Shown here in pieces: positions 16,974 to 26,377 of a DNA stretch of 64,000 nt. The notes below the pieces were generated by a model that was not told the DNA's origin, did no database searches, and saw only the letters and a list, made by a program, of their open reading frames with translations. Origin of the DNA: Aliiroseovarius lamellibrachiae (GTDB taxonomy: Bacteria > Pseudomonadota > Alphaproteobacteria > Rhodobacterales > Rhodobacteraceae). Both the position numbers and the translations under genes were made by a program. The DNA lies in the NCBI RefSeq assembly GCF_018599245.1, contig NZ_JAHEVJ010000006.1:62001-126000 (forward strand), written 5' to 3'. Within the stretch, counting starts at the first letter, position 1. Each line of letters starts with the position of its first letter.

Positions 16974-17549
16974 ATGCAATATCAAATCAGTGGTAAACAA
17001 ATCGACATTGGTGAGGCCCTTCAAGTTCATGTGAAAGGTGAGCTTGATGGAGTGGTTCAAAAATACGCTGAACGTCCCACCGATGCCCAAGTGATTTTCT
17101 CGAAATCCGCCCATGAGTATATCTGTGAAACCATCGTCCACCTGTCGACGGGTCTGACCGCGCAAGCCAAGGCAAGTGCCACCGAAATCTACGCGGCTTT
17201 TGACCAATGTGCCGAGAAGATGGAGAAGCAACTGCGTCGCTACAAGCGTCGGTTGAAAGACCACCATCGTGACCGTGCGGACCCGGTTGAAGTATTCGGC
17301 GGTTCCTCTTATATCCTTGCATCAGAGGAAGGCCCGGAGGAAAGCGTAGACGCGCAGCTGGAGCCCATGATTATCGCCGAGATGGAGACACGTATCCAGT
17401 CGCTCTCGGTTGGCGAGGCAGTCATGCAGATGGAACTAGCGCACGCGCCGGTCCTGGTTTTCCGCAATGAGAAAACCGATGGGGTGAATGTGGTCTATCG
17501 TCGTGACGACGGAAATATAGGCTGGGTTGACCCGACAAACGACGCTTAA
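16974..17549 (+). CDS. hpf: long-form ribosome hibernation promoting factor
   Basis: 191-residue long HPF/RaiA-like protein. The N-terminal domain (1-105) binds the 30S subunit in stationary phase. The C-terminal domain (around 130-188, EAVMQMELAHAPVLVFRNE...NVVYRRDDGNIGWV) mediates dimerisation into 100S particles. A very strong AGGAGGT precedes the ATG. ptsN follows on the same strand, the usual pairing. Confidence 0.94.
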   Translation: MQYQISGKQIDIGEALQVHVKGELDGVVQKYAERPTDAQVIFSKSAHEYICETIVHLSTGLTAQAKASATEIYAAFDQCAEKMEKQLRRYKRRLKDHHRDRADPVEVFGGSSYILASEEGPEESVDAQLEPMIIAEMETRIQSLSVGEAVMQMELAHAPVLVFRNEKTDGVNVVYRRDDGNIGWVDPTNDA

Positions 17550-17550
17550 A

Positions 17551-17573
17551 CCGCCCGCAAACTTGACGGGCGG
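17551..17573 (+). promoter_or_regulatory. intercistronic hairpin over the ptsN ribosome site
   Basis: A perfect 7-base inverted repeat CCGCCCG/CGGGCGG (17551-17557 with 17567-17573) abuts the GGGGAG (starting at 17572) that serves ptsN. It could attenuate readthrough from hpf or limit ptsN translation. No T-run follows, so a simple terminator is unlikely. Confidence 0.45.
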
Positions 17574-17585
17574 GGAGTATTATTG

Positions 17586-18050
17586 ATGGAGCTTTCGAGC
17601 ATTCTTCAGCCCTCGGCCGTCAAGGTCCTTGCAAGCCTGACGTCCAAGAAACGCCTGTTTCAGGAACTTGGCGAAATTGCGGCCGCGACCTATGGTCTGG
17701 ATGGTAGCGCCGCCTTTGCGGCCCTTCAGGAACGTGAGATCCTCGGGCCAACCGGCGTGGGCCATGGTGTGGCCCTTCCTCATGCCCGAATGCATGGCCT
17801 TGATCAGGTGGTCGGCTGCTTTATTCGCGTGGAAAAACCCTTTGATTTCGATGCGGTGGACAAACAACCGGTGGATTTGTTTTTCGCCTTGTTCGCGCCT
17901 GAGGATTCGGGGGTTGAGCATCTAAAAGCGCTGGCGCTGGTGTCGCGCACCCTACGCGATCAAACGATATGCACCAAGTTGCGCTCTAACGGGGATGCCG
18001 TCACATTACACGCTTTGCTCACCGACAGCCTGTCAAACAAAGCGGCCTGA
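17586..18050 (+). CDS. ptsN: nitrogen PTS EIIA protein PtsN
   Basis: EIIA(Ntr)-type regulatory phosphotransferase protein (154 residues) of the phosphoenolpyruvate relay that modulates potassium, nitrogen and envelope functions. The phosphorylated His lies in GVALPHARMHG (around residue 66). The ATG at 17586 is preferred over an in-frame TTG one codon earlier. A strong terminator follows. Confidence 0.93.
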   Translation: MELSSILQPSAVKVLASLTSKKRLFQELGEIAAATYGLDGSAAFAALQEREILGPTGVGHGVALPHARMHGLDQVVGCFIRVEKPFDFDAVDKQPVDLFFALFAPEDSGVEHLKALALVSRTLRDQTICTKLRSNGDAVTLHALLTDSLSNKAA

Positions 18051-18076
18051 CGCCCACCCAATAGACCCCCACAAAC

Positions 18077-18109
18077 ACAAAGGGCCCGTGCGATTGCCGG
18101 GCCCTTTGT
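18077..18109. terminator. bidirectional terminator after ptsN
   Basis: A perfect 12-base stem (18077-18088 with 18098-18109) with a 9-base loop, flanked by an A-rich run on the left and T-rich on the right, between convergent ptsN and the sulfotransferase. Confidence 0.9.
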
Positions 18110-18125
18110 CATTCGTCAATGGCGC

Positions 18126-19544
18126 TCATCGCCGCCAAGGGCGAAACCCAAACATCATATAATCACGCTGATAAAGCTTGCGAATCTTGCCCTCGATCTC
18201 GTCATCGTAAGTCTCGGCCAGAGTAAAGGGCGTATCGGGTTGTTCTGCCGCAAGTTGCGGGGCGGCCTCGGCCATGCCTTTTTCACCCAGAATCCCCACG
18301 AGCCCTTCGGCCAGCTGATCTTCGCGCAAGACATGGTCGGGCAGGGAAAATCCCGCGAATCCCTGCAACACCGCTGATTGTGATGCCCAGCCTGCATCCA
18401 CGCGGATCCCGGTTTGCCCCTTCAGGTTTTTGTCAACGAAGTCGACAAATTGCGCAAAGGCCGCTTTATGCGCAGCCAAACTCCAACCGTCGCCCGGTTC
18501 TGCCTCGGGCAACTCCACACCATAGCTTTCGCGCAGCGCGTGTTTGATGTCCCAATATGTATCTTCGCCATGGTTCACCAGATGCTTGCAAAACACGGCA
18601 TGCAGGCGCGCAACAGGATGGCGCAGCACGGTAAAGCTGCGATGGCCTTTGTGCTGACGCTTCCACTGGCGCAACGTCTTTTGCGTGAACCCCTCGTCTG
18701 TTGCACCCATCCGACCCAGCCAATCGGTCACACGATCCATCGGGCCGCCCTTGACTGGCATAAACACCAGACCGGCAGCATCGGACATCACATAAGACGT
18801 CACAGCCGCCGGGCGCGACGGTTCAAAGTTTGGAATCTTGTGCAGATCAAAGAAATCAATCGCGGCAATTGTTTCTTCAAGCTTGTCGAAGTTCACCACT
18901 TTTTCAGAAAGCGTTTCCGGGTTTTGCTTTTTGAACTTACCGGCAAATTCGGTGATCTCACCCTCTTCGCCAAGAAACCGTGCAAGCCCGTTGATCACAC
19001 CAATGTCCTGCGCATCTTCGTAGTCCACATAAAACGCAGTCTGACCGCTGCGCTGCAACCGGTCCTTGATTTGCAGCTGAAAGTTTTTCATGCGGTAAAA
19101 CAGGCGCTCAAATTCCCAACCATGAAAGGTCGCTTGCTTTTTGATCACGTCATGCACGTCGTTCAACTGCCACTGATCAGTTTCCCAAGCGATCTTGCGC
19201 GAGACATAGCTTTCGACGTGATTGCGGGTCAGCACCACTTTGGCACAGCGCGGATCATCAATCAGCATCTCAAACACGCGCGGATCATGGTCGTGGAAAA
19301 ACCGAAATCCCGGCAGACCCTTTGTGCCTTTTTTGATCGCATCAATCAGCACCATCGGATCCTTATCACGCGCCTCAGTTGTCACCCCAAACAGCTCTTT
19401 TGTTTTCGGGGACACCATAAAATAGGGGTTAAACGCCTCGCCATAACAGGTCAGGCCGGAAAACTGGTCCAGATTGCTTTCCAGGAAATTGGACCCGGTG
19501 CGCATTTCGGCAAAGATGATGAAGCAATCGAATTGTCGGGTCAT
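18126..19544 (-). CDS. tandem-domain sulfotransferase
   Basis: 472-residue cytoplasmic protein. The N-terminal 250 residues match the Stf0/LPS-type sulfotransferase pattern: a PAPS 5'-phosphosulfate loop at FAEMRTGSNFLESNL (around 11-25) and the YVDYEDAQD region. A second sulfotransferase-like half follows, with RHPVARLHAVFCKHL (around 310) resembling the 3'-phosphate-binding motif of carbohydrate sulfotransferases. Whether the second half is catalytic is uncertain. It lies next to three glycosyltransferases and in the same region as cysQ, which would hydrolyse the PAP by-product. A sulfated surface glycan is therefore a reasonable inference. Confidence 0.78.
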   Translation of the reverse strand: MTRQFDCFIIFAEMRTGSNFLESNLDQFSGLTCYGEAFNPYFMVSPKTKELFGVTTEARDKDPMVLIDAIKKGTKGLPGFRFFHDHDPRVFEMLIDDPRCAKVVLTRNHVESYVSRKIAWETDQWQLNDVHDVIKKQATFHGWEFERLFYRMKNFQLQIKDRLQRSGQTAFYVDYEDAQDIGVINGLARFLGEEGEITEFAGKFKKQNPETLSEKVVNFDKLEETIAAIDFFDLHKIPNFEPSRPAAVTSYVMSDAAGLVFMPVKGGPMDRVTDWLGRMGATDEGFTQKTLRQWKRQHKGHRSFTVLRHPVARLHAVFCKHLVNHGEDTYWDIKHALRESYGVELPEAEPGDGWSLAAHKAAFAQFVDFVDKNLKGQTGIRVDAGWASQSAVLQGFAGFSLPDHVLREDQLAEGLVGILGEKGMAEAAPQLAAEQPDTPFTLAETYDDEIEGKIRKLYQRDYMMFGFRPWRR

Positions 19545-19560
19545 GGGGTGGCTCTGCCTG

Positions 19561-21264
19561 TCACTTGATCAAATAGGGTTTGCGGGTATCACGCGGCGTT
19601 TGTACGGGGTCGACACCCGAAGGGTAATCGCCCATCAAATAGGGCTGCATCCCCTGGTTTTTCAGATTCTGCAGGAATTGTCCAAAGCCATCAAGCTCTA
19701 CCATTTTTGGGGCCTCGGTCAGGCGTGTGTTCATGCGACCGCCAATTTCATCCAGGATCAACTGCAGCGGTTCCATTGGGTTTTGAACGAATTCCGCCAT
19801 GGTCCAGATGCGAATACGCGCGCGCGAATAACCCGACCGTAGAATATCCAGATGGTCACTTTCGATTTTTTGCAGTTTGGCCGCTTGTCTGCGAATGTCA
19901 CTGAAATTCTGCTTGGAGTGATAAAGCGGTACCGCCCAAGCCCCCGATACGACCGAGATATAGGCGTTGGGGTCTTTGGCCATGTCCCAACTGATCTTCT
20001 GGTTGTCAGCAGGGCCAAATTGGAAACATTGCCGCTCTCCGCGGGTTGACCAAATAAGGTTGGTCAGAAATCCGCGTGGATCATAGTCACGCAGTGCGGC
20101 GTTGTCGGTCAGCGCGCCGCTAAATTCGCTCTGCCCGCCCGAAAACTCGGCGCGTTCAGGCGCGAACAAATGCCCATGTACACGGCCCCCGACGGCGCGT
20201 TCCAGCCAGCTGTCGAAATCCTCAAACACTTCGGTAAAGCCTTCGAACACCGCATATGGGCTGCCGGTCAAGCCATTTTCAAAACCCATACGCGGATAGC
20301 GACTTTGCATGTAAAGGCCCGGACGACCGCGCGTGCGCCGCTCCACTGCTTTGGAAAAGATCCGATCAATCTTGCCGGGATTGGGTTCCGCCCCGCTCAT
20401 GATCGAGGCCGCATCCGACAAAAAGCTGTCGTAGAGCTTGTCGGCCTGTGGCCAGATTTTGCGCGCGACAAAGCAATCAGACCGGCGCAGCAATTGTAGG
20501 TGATCATCATAGAAAATATGCGGTTTTCCCTGATAATCAAACTTCGAAAGGGTCAGCGAACGGCTTTCGATATTGGTTGAAAACTGCCGCACCAAAGTCT
20601 GGTAATAGCTTTCATCAGGGATCCAGACCTTTTGGAAATAGGTGTCATATTGTTCACGGTCAGGATCATTCAGAATGTCAGACAGGGTTTGCCGGGTCAG
20701 ACACCACCATTGGCTGCCCAGATGCGGCGTCAATCCAACGGGGATCTTGCGTTTGAATTTCAGCCGCCGTTGCAACCGCACATAGGCATCAAACAGCGAA
20801 CGATGACGTTTCCACGAAAATGGGAAGCGTAGGGTAAAGCGTTCTTTGTCCAGCCCGCCCACAGTCCACGGCACATCTTCGGTGGTGACGCTTTCAATGA
20901 AATTAGTCTTTGGACGATTGGCCAGATAATCCTGCATTTCCTGTATCGGGCGCAAGGGCAGGCAGGACCCAGAGGCCAAAATCACATGGCTGATCTCTGG
21001 AAAGCTTTTCAACATCAGCTCTGACGCGGTTTGACTGGCGGCGACCAACGACCATGTGCCCCATTCGCATTTATGACGGCCGCAAAAGCGCACATTCTCA
21101 AGATCCGCCAGATCATTCACAAAACTGGCATAGGCGCGGCGCTTTACGCGTTTGTCGACATGGATCACCACCGGGCAACCATGCCCCGCCCAATGGCGCA
21201 CCAACTGTCCCGCGCGATCTAGCGCATCGTGGACCAGCATGACGACACCCAAACTCATGCCCAA
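19561..21264 (-). CDS. Branch-type glycosyltransferase with extra C-terminal domain
   Basis: 567 residues. The N-terminal 290 residues resemble the core-2/I-branching beta-1,6-GlcNAc transferase family (GT14-like): VVIHVDKR (around 30), VILASGSCLPL, and the QWWCLTRQTL acceptor region. The C-terminal 270 residues form a separate domain of unknown role seen in rhodobacterial homologues. No signal peptide or membrane helix. It overlaps the upstream glycosyltransferase stop by 10 bases, so they are one transcription unit. Likely to modify a surface polysaccharide or lipid-linked glycan; the donor is unknown. Confidence 0.75.
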   Translation of the reverse strand: MGMSLGVVMLVHDALDRAGQLVRHWAGHGCPVVIHVDKRVKRRAYASFVNDLADLENVRFCGRHKCEWGTWSLVAASQTASELMLKSFPEISHVILASGSCLPLRPIQEMQDYLANRPKTNFIESVTTEDVPWTVGGLDKERFTLRFPFSWKRHRSLFDAYVRLQRRLKFKRKIPVGLTPHLGSQWWCLTRQTLSDILNDPDREQYDTYFQKVWIPDESYYQTLVRQFSTNIESRSLTLSKFDYQGKPHIFYDDHLQLLRRSDCFVARKIWPQADKLYDSFLSDAASIMSGAEPNPGKIDRIFSKAVERRTRGRPGLYMQSRYPRMGFENGLTGSPYAVFEGFTEVFEDFDSWLERAVGGRVHGHLFAPERAEFSGGQSEFSGALTDNAALRDYDPRGFLTNLIWSTRGERQCFQFGPADNQKISWDMAKDPNAYISVVSGAWAVPLYHSKQNFSDIRRQAAKLQKIESDHLDILRSGYSRARIRIWTMAEFVQNPMEPLQLILDEIGGRMNTRLTEAPKMVELDGFGQFLQNLKNQGMQPYLMGDYPSGVDPVQTPRDTRKPYLIK

Positions 21265-22265
21265 TTGCCTTTTGACATGATCCCAAGGATCTCAAGCTGG
21301 CGCCAATTGATGTATTTCTCACTCCATTTACACCACAGATCCGGGTTGTCTTTCAGGTGTTGTTGATAGGCCCGGTATTCATGGCTTCCGGCGTAATGCT
21401 GACCGCGCTTCAACTCTTCTTCTGCCTTGGCCGAAAACGTATCGAGGAATTTTGCATGCAGCAAACAGCCCGACGCCTTTTCCCCACCCCATTCGTCATA
21501 CACAAGGTTCAGCCCACGCGGCAGAATGGTGTGGGTCGAGCTGAGATAGGTGTAATTCTTGTCCCATTTCACCAGCGGGATCTTGTTCAAAGCCGGGGCG
21601 CGTTTCGGGTCATCCTGGAAAAAAGCCCGCGTGCGCGGCCCGCCTTGTATCCATAGGTTCCCGTAAAAATTATTCTTCTGGATCATGTAATTGCCGCTGT
21701 CGAACCAGCACGCAATATCAAACGGGTCCTGCCCCTCGCGGTAGGGCTGCGCATCCAGCGCCCCCTTTGGATACATATCCAAGAGCATCGCCCCAAACGA
21801 GCGCACGCCCGATGCATCCAGCCAATCGGTCAATGCGCGCAAGGGACGGGTATCACAAAACGGATAAACCAGAAACTCATCCGGGTCGACCACCAAGGTC
21901 CAATGCCCATCAGCATATTTGCGTTGCAACCAATTCAACCAATCAACACCAAAATGCGAGCGTTTATAGCTGGCATTTGTGCGCCAAAGCGAAACATCTT
22001 CTTGTTCAGCAAGATATTCCCGCCCGCCGTCGTCCGACCCATTGTCGACGATAAAGAAATGGCTGACGCCAAGGTCACGGTAATATTTCAGGAAAAACGG
22101 TAGCCGAATACGTTCATTGCGCAGGGTAGAGAAAACCAAAATGTCTTCTGGTCGGATCGCACGCGTCCGATTGACAACTTCCGTCAGTTCCCTGCGCTTT
22201 CGAAACGCACGAACTTGGCGGCGTTTACGTTGCAGCCTTAGGCGATATGATGTCCAGGCGCCCAA
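21255..22265 (-). CDS. glycosyltransferase family 2-like protein (copy A)
   Basis: 336 residues. An Arg/Lys-rich N-terminus (residues 7-25) precedes a GT-A-like domain. Motifs: ILVFSTLRNE, FFIVDNGSDDGG, and the DXD-type VVDPDEFLVYP metal site (around 125). It belongs to the Glyco_tranf_2_4 type often found in capsule or O-antigen loci. The basic N-terminus could bind the inner membrane peripherally. It is paralogous to the gene at 22432, which shares the same motif order and gene length. Confidence 0.8.
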   Translation of the reverse strand: MGAWTSYRLRLQRKRRQVRAFRKRRELTEVVNRTRAIRPEDILVFSTLRNERIRLPFFLKYYRDLGVSHFFIVDNGSDDGGREYLAEQEDVSLWRTNASYKRSHFGVDWLNWLQRKYADGHWTLVVDPDEFLVYPFCDTRPLRALTDWLDASGVRSFGAMLLDMYPKGALDAQPYREGQDPFDIACWFDSGNYMIQKNNFYGNLWIQGGPRTRAFFQDDPKRAPALNKIPLVKWDKNYTYLSSTHTILPRGLNLVYDEWGGEKASGCLLHAKFLDTFSAKAEEELKRGQHYAGSHEYRAYQQHLKDNPDLWCKWSEKYINWRQLEILGIMSKGNWA

Positions 22266-22431
22266 ATCTCTTCCACTGCCCCTTGCACTTATTGTCAGCT
22301 ATCACGTTGCGGTTCACAAACCGACCCAAAAAGACACAACGGCTTCGACCGCAATTGATCCCACTTTACGAACAATACCTTAGATTTATCCATACATGTG
22401 ACAATTATGGGGGTAAACTGTTTATACAGTT

Positions 22432-23472
22432 TTAATCCCAGCCTCCCGTTGAAATCAGCCCCAATTCAACCAGTTGTAACCAATCACGAAAGCGCAGGGC
22501 GTGGTCTGACCACAAATTGGGCGCCGCGCTGATCCCGTCATAATAGGCATCAAACTGATCCGGTTGACCGAAGTGTTCGCGCCGATCCTTTTCTTCGCGC
22601 GATCGTTCCAAAATCCCCGGCAAAAACTTTGTGTGTAAAAGCGCGCCGGACAAACGACCATCGCCGGAAACCACCTGTGGCCCATCCCATTGCAAGTTCA
22701 TTTTTGGCGGCAGCATAGAGTGGGTGGAGTTGGCATAGGTATATCTGCGGTTCCATTTCACCAGCGGCAGCTTGTTCAGCGTGGGGGCCTGCTCTGGCCG
22801 GGTTGGGAAAAACACCCTGTCGCGCGGGCCGCCCTGAAGCCACAGGTTTTGCATCGGGGTCTGGCGACACACACGATAGGGGGCTGCATCAAACCAATTC
22901 AGAACCTCGGTGGGGTCTTGTTCAGGGTGATAGGATTGCTGCCCCAACACCCCCTTGGGAAAGAGATCCAGCATCATTGCGCCCAGCGCATGGGCGCCGG
23001 TTTCCTCCAGCCGTGCGGTAAGCGCATTTAGGTCGCGCGTGTCCCAATGGGGGTAGACCAGGATCTCATCGGCATCCACGCTGAGACACCAGGCGTCATG
23101 ACCATATCGAAATTGCAACCACGTCATCCAGTCGACCCCAAACCGCGAGGCTTTGTAACTGGCATCCGTGCGCCACAGCGAGACATCCGGCTGATCCGCC
23201 AGCATCGCGACAGACCCATCGTCGCTGTCATTGGCCACAACCATGAAATGCCCTACGCCAAGCCGCCTGTAATGGGCCAAAAAAAAGGGCAGGCGCTGGG
23301 CCTCGTTGCGGAGGGTGGTAAACGCGAGGATCTGCCCCGGCTCGATCTGATCAGTACGATCCACGACCGGGGTCAACTGGCGACGTGACCGAATGGATCG
23401 CAACAAAAGACGGCGGCGTTTTAGGCGCAGTTTATACGACGCCCAAAATCCCGGCCCGCCCTCAGCCGTCAT
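22432..23472 (-). CDS. glycosyltransferase family 2-like protein (copy B)
   Basis: 346 residues, tandem paralogue of the gene downstream at 21255. It repeats the basic N-terminus, the ILAFTTLRNE start, the NDSDDGS turn, SVDADEILVYP as the metal site, and the WLQGGPRDRVFF stretch found in both. The 166 bases between the copies hold no gene and are AT-rich. Each presumably adds a different sugar or linkage; this cannot be resolved from sequence. The galU gene ends 3 bases from its start. Confidence 0.8.
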   Translation of the reverse strand: MTAEGGPGFWASYKLRLKRRRLLLRSIRSRRQLTPVVDRTDQIEPGQILAFTTLRNEAQRLPFFLAHYRRLGVGHFMVVANDSDDGSVAMLADQPDVSLWRTDASYKASRFGVDWMTWLQFRYGHDAWCLSVDADEILVYPHWDTRDLNALTARLEETGAHALGAMMLDLFPKGVLGQQSYHPEQDPTEVLNWFDAAPYRVCRQTPMQNLWLQGGPRDRVFFPTRPEQAPTLNKLPLVKWNRRYTYANSTHSMLPPKMNLQWDGPQVVSGDGRLSGALLHTKFLPGILERSREEKDRREHFGQPDQFDAYYDGISAAPNLWSDHALRFRDWLQLVELGLISTGGWD

Positions 23473-23475
23473 CGT

Positions 23476-24369
23476 TTACTCGGCTGCTTTTTGCTGTGCG
23501 ACAAGGTCGTTCAAGAAGCCCGAGAACTCATCATGCAATTCTTCGCGGGCCAAACCGAAAGAAACGGTGGCCTGAAGGAAGCCAGCCTTGGATCCGCAAT
23601 CAAACCGGCGCCCGCGGAATCGATAGCCGTAAACTTCACGTTCCTGCTCCAGCTCTTGTGCAATGGCGTCGGTCAGTTGGATTTCACCGCCCGCACCACT
23701 TTTGATCTTGTTCAGATTGCGCAAAATGTCCGGGGTCAGAATATATCGTCCAATCACCGCCAGATTTGAGGGGGCATCTTCCATGGAGGGTTTTTCCACC
23801 ATGCCACGGGCCGAGACCAGCGCGCCCATGTCTTCCTTAATATCAAGCACGCCATAAGAGGATGCTTTTTCCGGCGGAACTTCCATCGCGGCAACCATAC
23901 AGCCACCGGTTTCTTGATAGGCTTCAACCATCTGCTGAAGGCAGGGTTTTTCGGCAGCGATCACATCATCCGGCAGGATCACGGCGAAAGGCTCATTGCC
24001 AATCAGTCGCCGTGCGCACCAAACCGCGTGGCCCAAGCCAAGCGCTTTGTGCTGACGCATATAGGCAATCGCGCCGCTGTCCATATTGGTGTCTTTGAGG
24101 ATCTCAAGCAGATCATCTTTGCCCTTTTTGCGCAGCTCTTGTTCCAGCACGGGCGAGTTGTCGAAGTAATCCTCAAGCGCGCCTTTGCCGCGCGAGGTTA
24201 CAAAGATGAATTCTTTGATCCCGGCGGCGCGCGCCTCATCAATGGCGTATTGGATCAGGGGGCGATCCACCAGCGTCATGATTTCTTTGGGGATGGATTT
24301 GGTTGCTGGAAGGAAGCGTGTTCCTAGGCCCGCAACCGGGAAAATGGCTTTGGTAACTTTACGTTTCAT
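23476..24369 (-). CDS. galU: UTP-glucose-1-phosphate uridylyltransferase GalU
   Basis: Makes UDP-glucose for glycan synthesis. The 297-residue protein has the nucleotidyltransferase loop GLGTRFLPATKSIPKEI (15-31), the VDRPLIQYAIDEA segment and the C-terminal RFDCGSKAGFLQA motif. It is first in the minus-strand run galU-GT-GT-Branch-sulfotransferase, consistent with supplying their donor sugar. Confidence 0.96.
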   Translation of the reverse strand: MKRKVTKAIFPVAGLGTRFLPATKSIPKEIMTLVDRPLIQYAIDEARAAGIKEFIFVTSRGKGALEDYFDNSPVLEQELRKKGKDDLLEILKDTNMDSGAIAYMRQHKALGLGHAVWCARRLIGNEPFAVILPDDVIAAEKPCLQQMVEAYQETGGCMVAAMEVPPEKASSYGVLDIKEDMGALVSARGMVEKPSMEDAPSNLAVIGRYILTPDILRNLNKIKSGAGGEIQLTDAIAQELEQEREVYGYRFRGRRFDCGSKAGFLQATVSFGLAREELHDEFSGFLNDLVAQQKAAE

Positions 24370-24646
24370 GTCTGTCCCACCTCATTTGCACTCATTCACA
24401 CTAGGAAACCATTTGCCTTGGTTCGGCCCGTTCGCCTTTACCCCAATGTTTTCGCACAACATTGTTTTTTTATTAAGGCTAGCGTTTTCCACTAAATTGT
24501 CACTTGTTTTTTATGTCTACCCACAGCGTAGCGGGATCAAACAACGCCGGTTGGGCAAAACCGTGACATTATCGTGACGCCACTTTCCCACGTTAAGAAA
24601 CCATTACGTGAAATATCCCGCTGGCATCAACCCAAACGCGCGCTGG
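24370..24646. promoter_or_regulatory. 277-base AT-rich spacer upstream of galU
   Basis: No gene is supported in this spacer. It is clearly more AT-rich than the flanks, with T-runs around 24460-24515, and separates the galU-led glycan operon from the cysQ-kdsB unit on the same strand. The galU promoter must lie here; I could not assign -35/-10 boxes with confidence. Confidence 0.35.
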
Positions 24647-25450
24647 CTAGTCAACCTGCATCCCGCGCAGCATCTCTTCGATCCGGGGAACATCTTCGGG
24701 GTTATTTAACTCCCAAAACTGTCGCCCTTTGGCGTCAACTTCGATGCATTGCACCGGGCGTTCTCGTTCCAAAAACCGCAATTGCTCAAGACCTTCTAGT
24801 GTTTCCAATGGCCCCGGTGCCCAGCGCGGATATGCGGCAAGGGCAGAGGGGCGATAGGCATACACTCCCACATGATGAAACACGGATGTAGGGGAATTCG
24901 GCGCGGTTTCTGACCCACCCGTATAGGGGATCACCTCCTTCGAGAAATAAAGCGCCTTTCCCTCGGCCCCAAAGACCACCGTTGTTCCGCCAACACGCCC
25001 CGCACGACGGTCGTCTTGAAACCCCATCAAGGCGCGGCCATCAGCACGCAAGACGGGTGTGGCAACCTCGGCTGTGGGGTGCGCCATCAAGCCTTGGACC
25101 AAATCCTCAATGAACCAATGCGGCGTCAGCGGCGCGTCGCCTTGCAGGTTCACCACCACGTCAAATCCCCCGCCCAGCGCATCCAAGGCTTCGGCGCAGC
25201 GTTCAGTTCCGTTTTGACAGTCAGACGAGGTCATCACCACGTCGGCCCCAAACCCCTGTGCCACCTCAGAAATACGCGCATCATCCGTGGCCACAACCAC
25301 ACGGTCGATGCCCTGAACCTCTTGTGCGGCTTCCCAGCTGCGTTGGATCAAGGGTTTCGCCACACCAGACGCACCACGCAAAGGCGCAAGCGCCTTTCCG
25401 GGATATCGGGTTGAAGCATAACGAGCGGGAATGACGATCAGCGTTTTCAT
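24647..25450 (-). CDS. kdsB: CMP-Kdo synthetase KdsB
   Basis: 3-deoxy-manno-octulosonate cytidylyltransferase (267 residues) activating Kdo as CMP-Kdo for WaaA. It has the nucleotide-binding IPARYASTRYPGKAL (7-21), the GDAPL site and the HVGVYAYRPSAL stretch. It overlaps cysQ by 4 bases (ATGA) and is thus translationally coupled. Confidence 0.95.
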   Translation of the reverse strand: MKTLIVIPARYASTRYPGKALAPLRGASGVAKPLIQRSWEAAQEVQGIDRVVVATDDARISEVAQGFGADVVMTSSDCQNGTERCAEALDALGGGFDVVVNLQGDAPLTPHWFIEDLVQGLMAHPTAEVATPVLRADGRALMGFQDDRRAGRVGGTTVVFGAEGKALYFSKEVIPYTGGSETAPNSPTSVFHHVGVYAYRPSALAAYPRWAPGPLETLEGLEQLRFLERERPVQCIEVDAKGRQFWELNNPEDVPRIEEMLRGMQVD

Positions 25451-26244
25451 GCGGGTTTCAGATCCACGCCCTTGGCGTAAGCAATGAAAAACGGGTTTTC
25501 ATAGATCGGTTTGCCGTAGGTCAGTGGCGAATGATCGTCAAAACGCACAACCGCCCCCCCGGCCCCGTTTAAAACCGCATGTCCGGCCGCCGTGTCCCAC
25601 TCCATCGTGCGCCCGACACGCGGATAAATGTCCGCCTCGCCTGTGGCCACCAAACAGAACTTCAGGCTGGATCCCGCAGACCGGCTGTCGCGCACCGCAT
25701 ATTTGTTGATGTAATCATCGGTGGCCTGATCGCGGTGCGATTTTGAGGCAACAATCATCAGCGCATCATTGTCGGGGGTCGAGACGTTGATCTCTTTGAC
25801 CTCGCCCTGAGCGTCCTTGTTGAACGGCCCCATTTCCTCAACGCTTTGACCGTCGGCACGGGTGAAAAACATCCGCTCGCGGTAAGGCGCATAGACCACG
25901 CCGCGAATGGGGGATCCGTCTTTGACGTAAGCAATATTCACGGTGAAATCACCGCGTCGCAGGACAAATTCTTTGGTGCCATCCAGGGGATCGACAATCA
26001 AAAATTCATCGGCCTGCAAATCATGACTGTCGGCCTGTTCTTCTGTCACCAAAAGCACATCCGGGAACGCCGCGCGCAGACCTTTGGAAATCAACGCATC
26101 CGCCGCTTCATCCGCCGCCGTGACCGGGCTGTCGTCCGATTTCGCCCGTACATCAAAGTCATCCGAGTTATAGATTTCCATAATGACATCGCCTGCCTCC
26201 AGAGCCAAACGACGCATTACCCCTTCTAAACGATCAAAATCCAA
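25447..26244 (-). CDS. cysQ: 3'(2'),5'-bisphosphate nucleotidase CysQ
   Basis: Mg2+-dependent phosphatase (265 residues) of the inositol-monophosphatase fold that converts PAP to AMP. PAP is left by PAPS reduction and by sulfotransferases. The metal-binding motifs are VTEEQ (around 67), DPLDGTKEF (87-95) and the C-terminal WDTAAGHAVL. It is coupled to kdsB. Its presence in a region with a sulfotransferase fits PAP recycling. Confidence 0.93.
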   Translation of the reverse strand: MDFDRLEGVMRRLALEAGDVIMEIYNSDDFDVRAKSDDSPVTAADEAADALISKGLRAAFPDVLLVTEEQADSHDLQADEFLIVDPLDGTKEFVLRRGDFTVNIAYVKDGSPIRGVVYAPYRERMFFTRADGQSVEEMGPFNKDAQGEVKEINVSTPDNDALMIVASKSHRDQATDDYINKYAVRDSRSAGSSLKFCLVATGEADIYPRVGRTMEWDTAAGHAVLNGAGGAVVRFDDHSPLTYGKPIYENPFFIAYAKGVDLKPA

Positions 26245-26377
26245 ACTCTCGCTCCTTAAATTCGGTGATATTCGGCGCTGTTGCCATGATTTCCTTCCTC
26301 TCTTATGGTTTCAAGGTAAAGGAACAGCAAGAATTCCCGTGTATTATTCGAGTGCAATCGACGCAAAAGGCAAAAAT

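Noticed and set aside
18414-19568. 384-residue open frame on the plus strand
   Set aside because: Antisense to the sulfotransferase gene, which carries PAPS-binding motifs.
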